Assembly (NCBI RefSeq): GCF_003641185.1
Contig: NZ_CP032757.1
Coordinates: forward strand, 3,286,001-3,350,000
Reading direction: 5' to 3'
Source: Lactiplantibacillus pentosus
GTDB taxonomy: Bacteria > Bacillota > Bacilli > Lactobacillales > Lactobacillaceae
Length of the DNA: 64,000 nucleotides
In this document: positions 63,341 through 64,000 of the stretch, one piece after another
Position numbering within the stretch: position 1 is the stretch's first letter
How the letters are laid out: the number at the start of each line of letters is the position of its first letter
The notes under the pieces: model-generated
What the model was told of the DNA's origin: nothing
The model's database searches: none
Seen by the model: the letters and a program-made list of their open reading frames with translations, nothing else
Program-made: the position numbers and the translations under genes

Positions 63341-63808
63341 TTATGCTTGTGCTAAATCTGTTAATACTTGATTCGTTAATAAATGTGCCGCAACCGTCTG
63401 CGCTGCCAGTTGAATCGCGTGTGTCAGTGGGTCATTCGTCGCGATTGTCAGCGGTTGTTCCCGCAAGGCCTGTTCAAATGCTTGCCGGAATTGTTCATAA
63501 CGCGGTTCAATTTGTCTAGAGTCACGTATTTGCAAGATTGCCTGACTGATAGCCGGTAATGAAAAGTCCAGCTTCAAAATCGAAACGACGAGCACTGCCA
63601 CCACGTGATTGCGGGTGTAACGGCGTCCCGTTGGCCGACTAAAAAAGTGTTGTTTCACATAACTATTGACCATCGTCTTCGTCACCGTCGACCCAAGTGG
63701 CGCTAGTGCGTCATTGACGAGTTCTAACAGCTGTTCCATATACACCGGAACGTCTGGCAGTTCATCCCATGCCATCAGATGATACGTTGCTAATGCTGGT
63801 GTTGCCAT
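63341..63808 (-). CDS. DUF1836 family protein
   Basis: 155 aa. The N-terminal half contains a MerR/HTH-like region with K-Q-H-F-F-S-R-P-T-G-R-R-Y-T-R-N-H near residue 51, the DUF1836 hallmark, followed by helical L-K-L-D-F-S-L-P-A-I. Family members resemble DNA-binding proteins but lack a known role. GGGAGGA lies 6 nt from ATG. Confidence 0.82.
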   Translation of the reverse strand: MATPALATYHLMAWDELPDVPVYMEQLLELVNDALAPLGSTVTKTMVNSYVKQHFFSRPTGRRYTRNHVVAVLVVSILKLDFSLPAISQAILQIRDSRQIEPRYEQFRQAFEQALREQPLTIATNDPLTHAIQLAAQTVAAHLLTNQVLTDLAQA

Positions 63809-63971
63809 TCAATATTCCTCCCTGTAACCTATTTTAATTTAGTCTATTTTAGAATTAGATTCAAGTAAACATCATCAATACATTATGTTATGTAGAATTA
63901 TAATCTACTTAATATTAATATTTTATCTGACCGATGTCCATTTATTGATGACGCCGTATTGAACAAGTTAT

Positions 63972-64000
63972 TAAGTTCAAGGGCAGCCAGCTGACGACCA
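63972..64000 (-). repeat. Start of a further bipartite repeat copy (copy 7)
   Basis: The last 29 bases, with TTAAGTTCAAGGGCAGCCAG (63972-63991), match the module B outer end of copies 3 and 5 in the same orientation. The rest lies beyond the window. Confidence 0.7.

Overview
The window is a low-to-moderate GC Firmicutes chromosome segment, very probably from the Lactiplantibacillus plantarum group. The reasons are the gene content (pflB-pflA, BCCT osmolyte carrier, adenine deaminase, Hsp20 with CIRCE, a penicillin-acylase-type choloylglycine hydrolase next to copB/copY, tandem Ccc1 carriers), TTG/GTG starts with strong Shine-Dalgarno sites, CcpA cre boxes, and a MutY without its Fe-S cluster. 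Species assignment is recognition from sequence, not a database result.

Layout. 1-3.8 kb: a minus-strand rRNA operon (partial 23S, tRNA-less spacer, full 16S, three tandem promoters). 3.9-10.1 kb: VanZ-like protein, serine hydrolase, pyruvate formate-lyase and its activase under a cre-overlapped promoter, and a MIP18-type Fe-S assembly protein. 10.5-11.15 kb: no ORF, but a cre-bearing promoter, a roughly 610-nt highly structured RNA with long-range closing helices, and an intrinsic terminator; this is the strongest candidate for an undescribed element. 11.3-13.9 kb: an AT-rich islet with an MFS pump and a divergent Rgg-type regulator. 14-19 kb: MFS pump, aldo/keto reductase, HIT protein, YdeI-like protein, SGNH hydrolase. 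20-32.5 kb: BCCT carrier with a long structured leader, metal P-type ATPase plus a 59-aa membrane protein, DXD glycosyltransferase-like protein, adenine deaminase under a guanine-class purine riboswitch, SIS protein, and an NhaC-family carrier under a tyrosine-type T-box. 33-46.8 kb: APC permease, frameshifted surface hydrolase, PgpA-like protein, MarR/NmrA operon, Spx-like protein, MutY, Hsp20, and small enzymes. 47-53 kb: metal handling (two Ccc1/VIT carriers with PerR/Fur-like boxes; copY and copB with cop boxes) and a choloylglycine hydrolase-family enzyme. 53-64 kb: small membrane proteins, MFS pumps, NCS1 permease, orphan HigA, alpha/beta hydrolase, DUF1836.

Scattered through intergenic space are seven copies (four near full length at about 0.83-0.97 kb, two internally deleted, one entering at the right edge) of a non-coding repeat built of two long-hairpin modules separated by a linker and bounded by imperfect terminal inverted repeats. 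Paired substitutions between copies preserve the hairpin stems. The element encodes no plausible protein and looks like a MITE-like family whose RNA or DNA fold is under selection.

Functional themes are fermentative metabolism under carbon control (pfl, cre), osmotic, heat and metal stress, and amino acid and purine uptake or salvage controlled by RNA switches (T-box, purine riboswitch).
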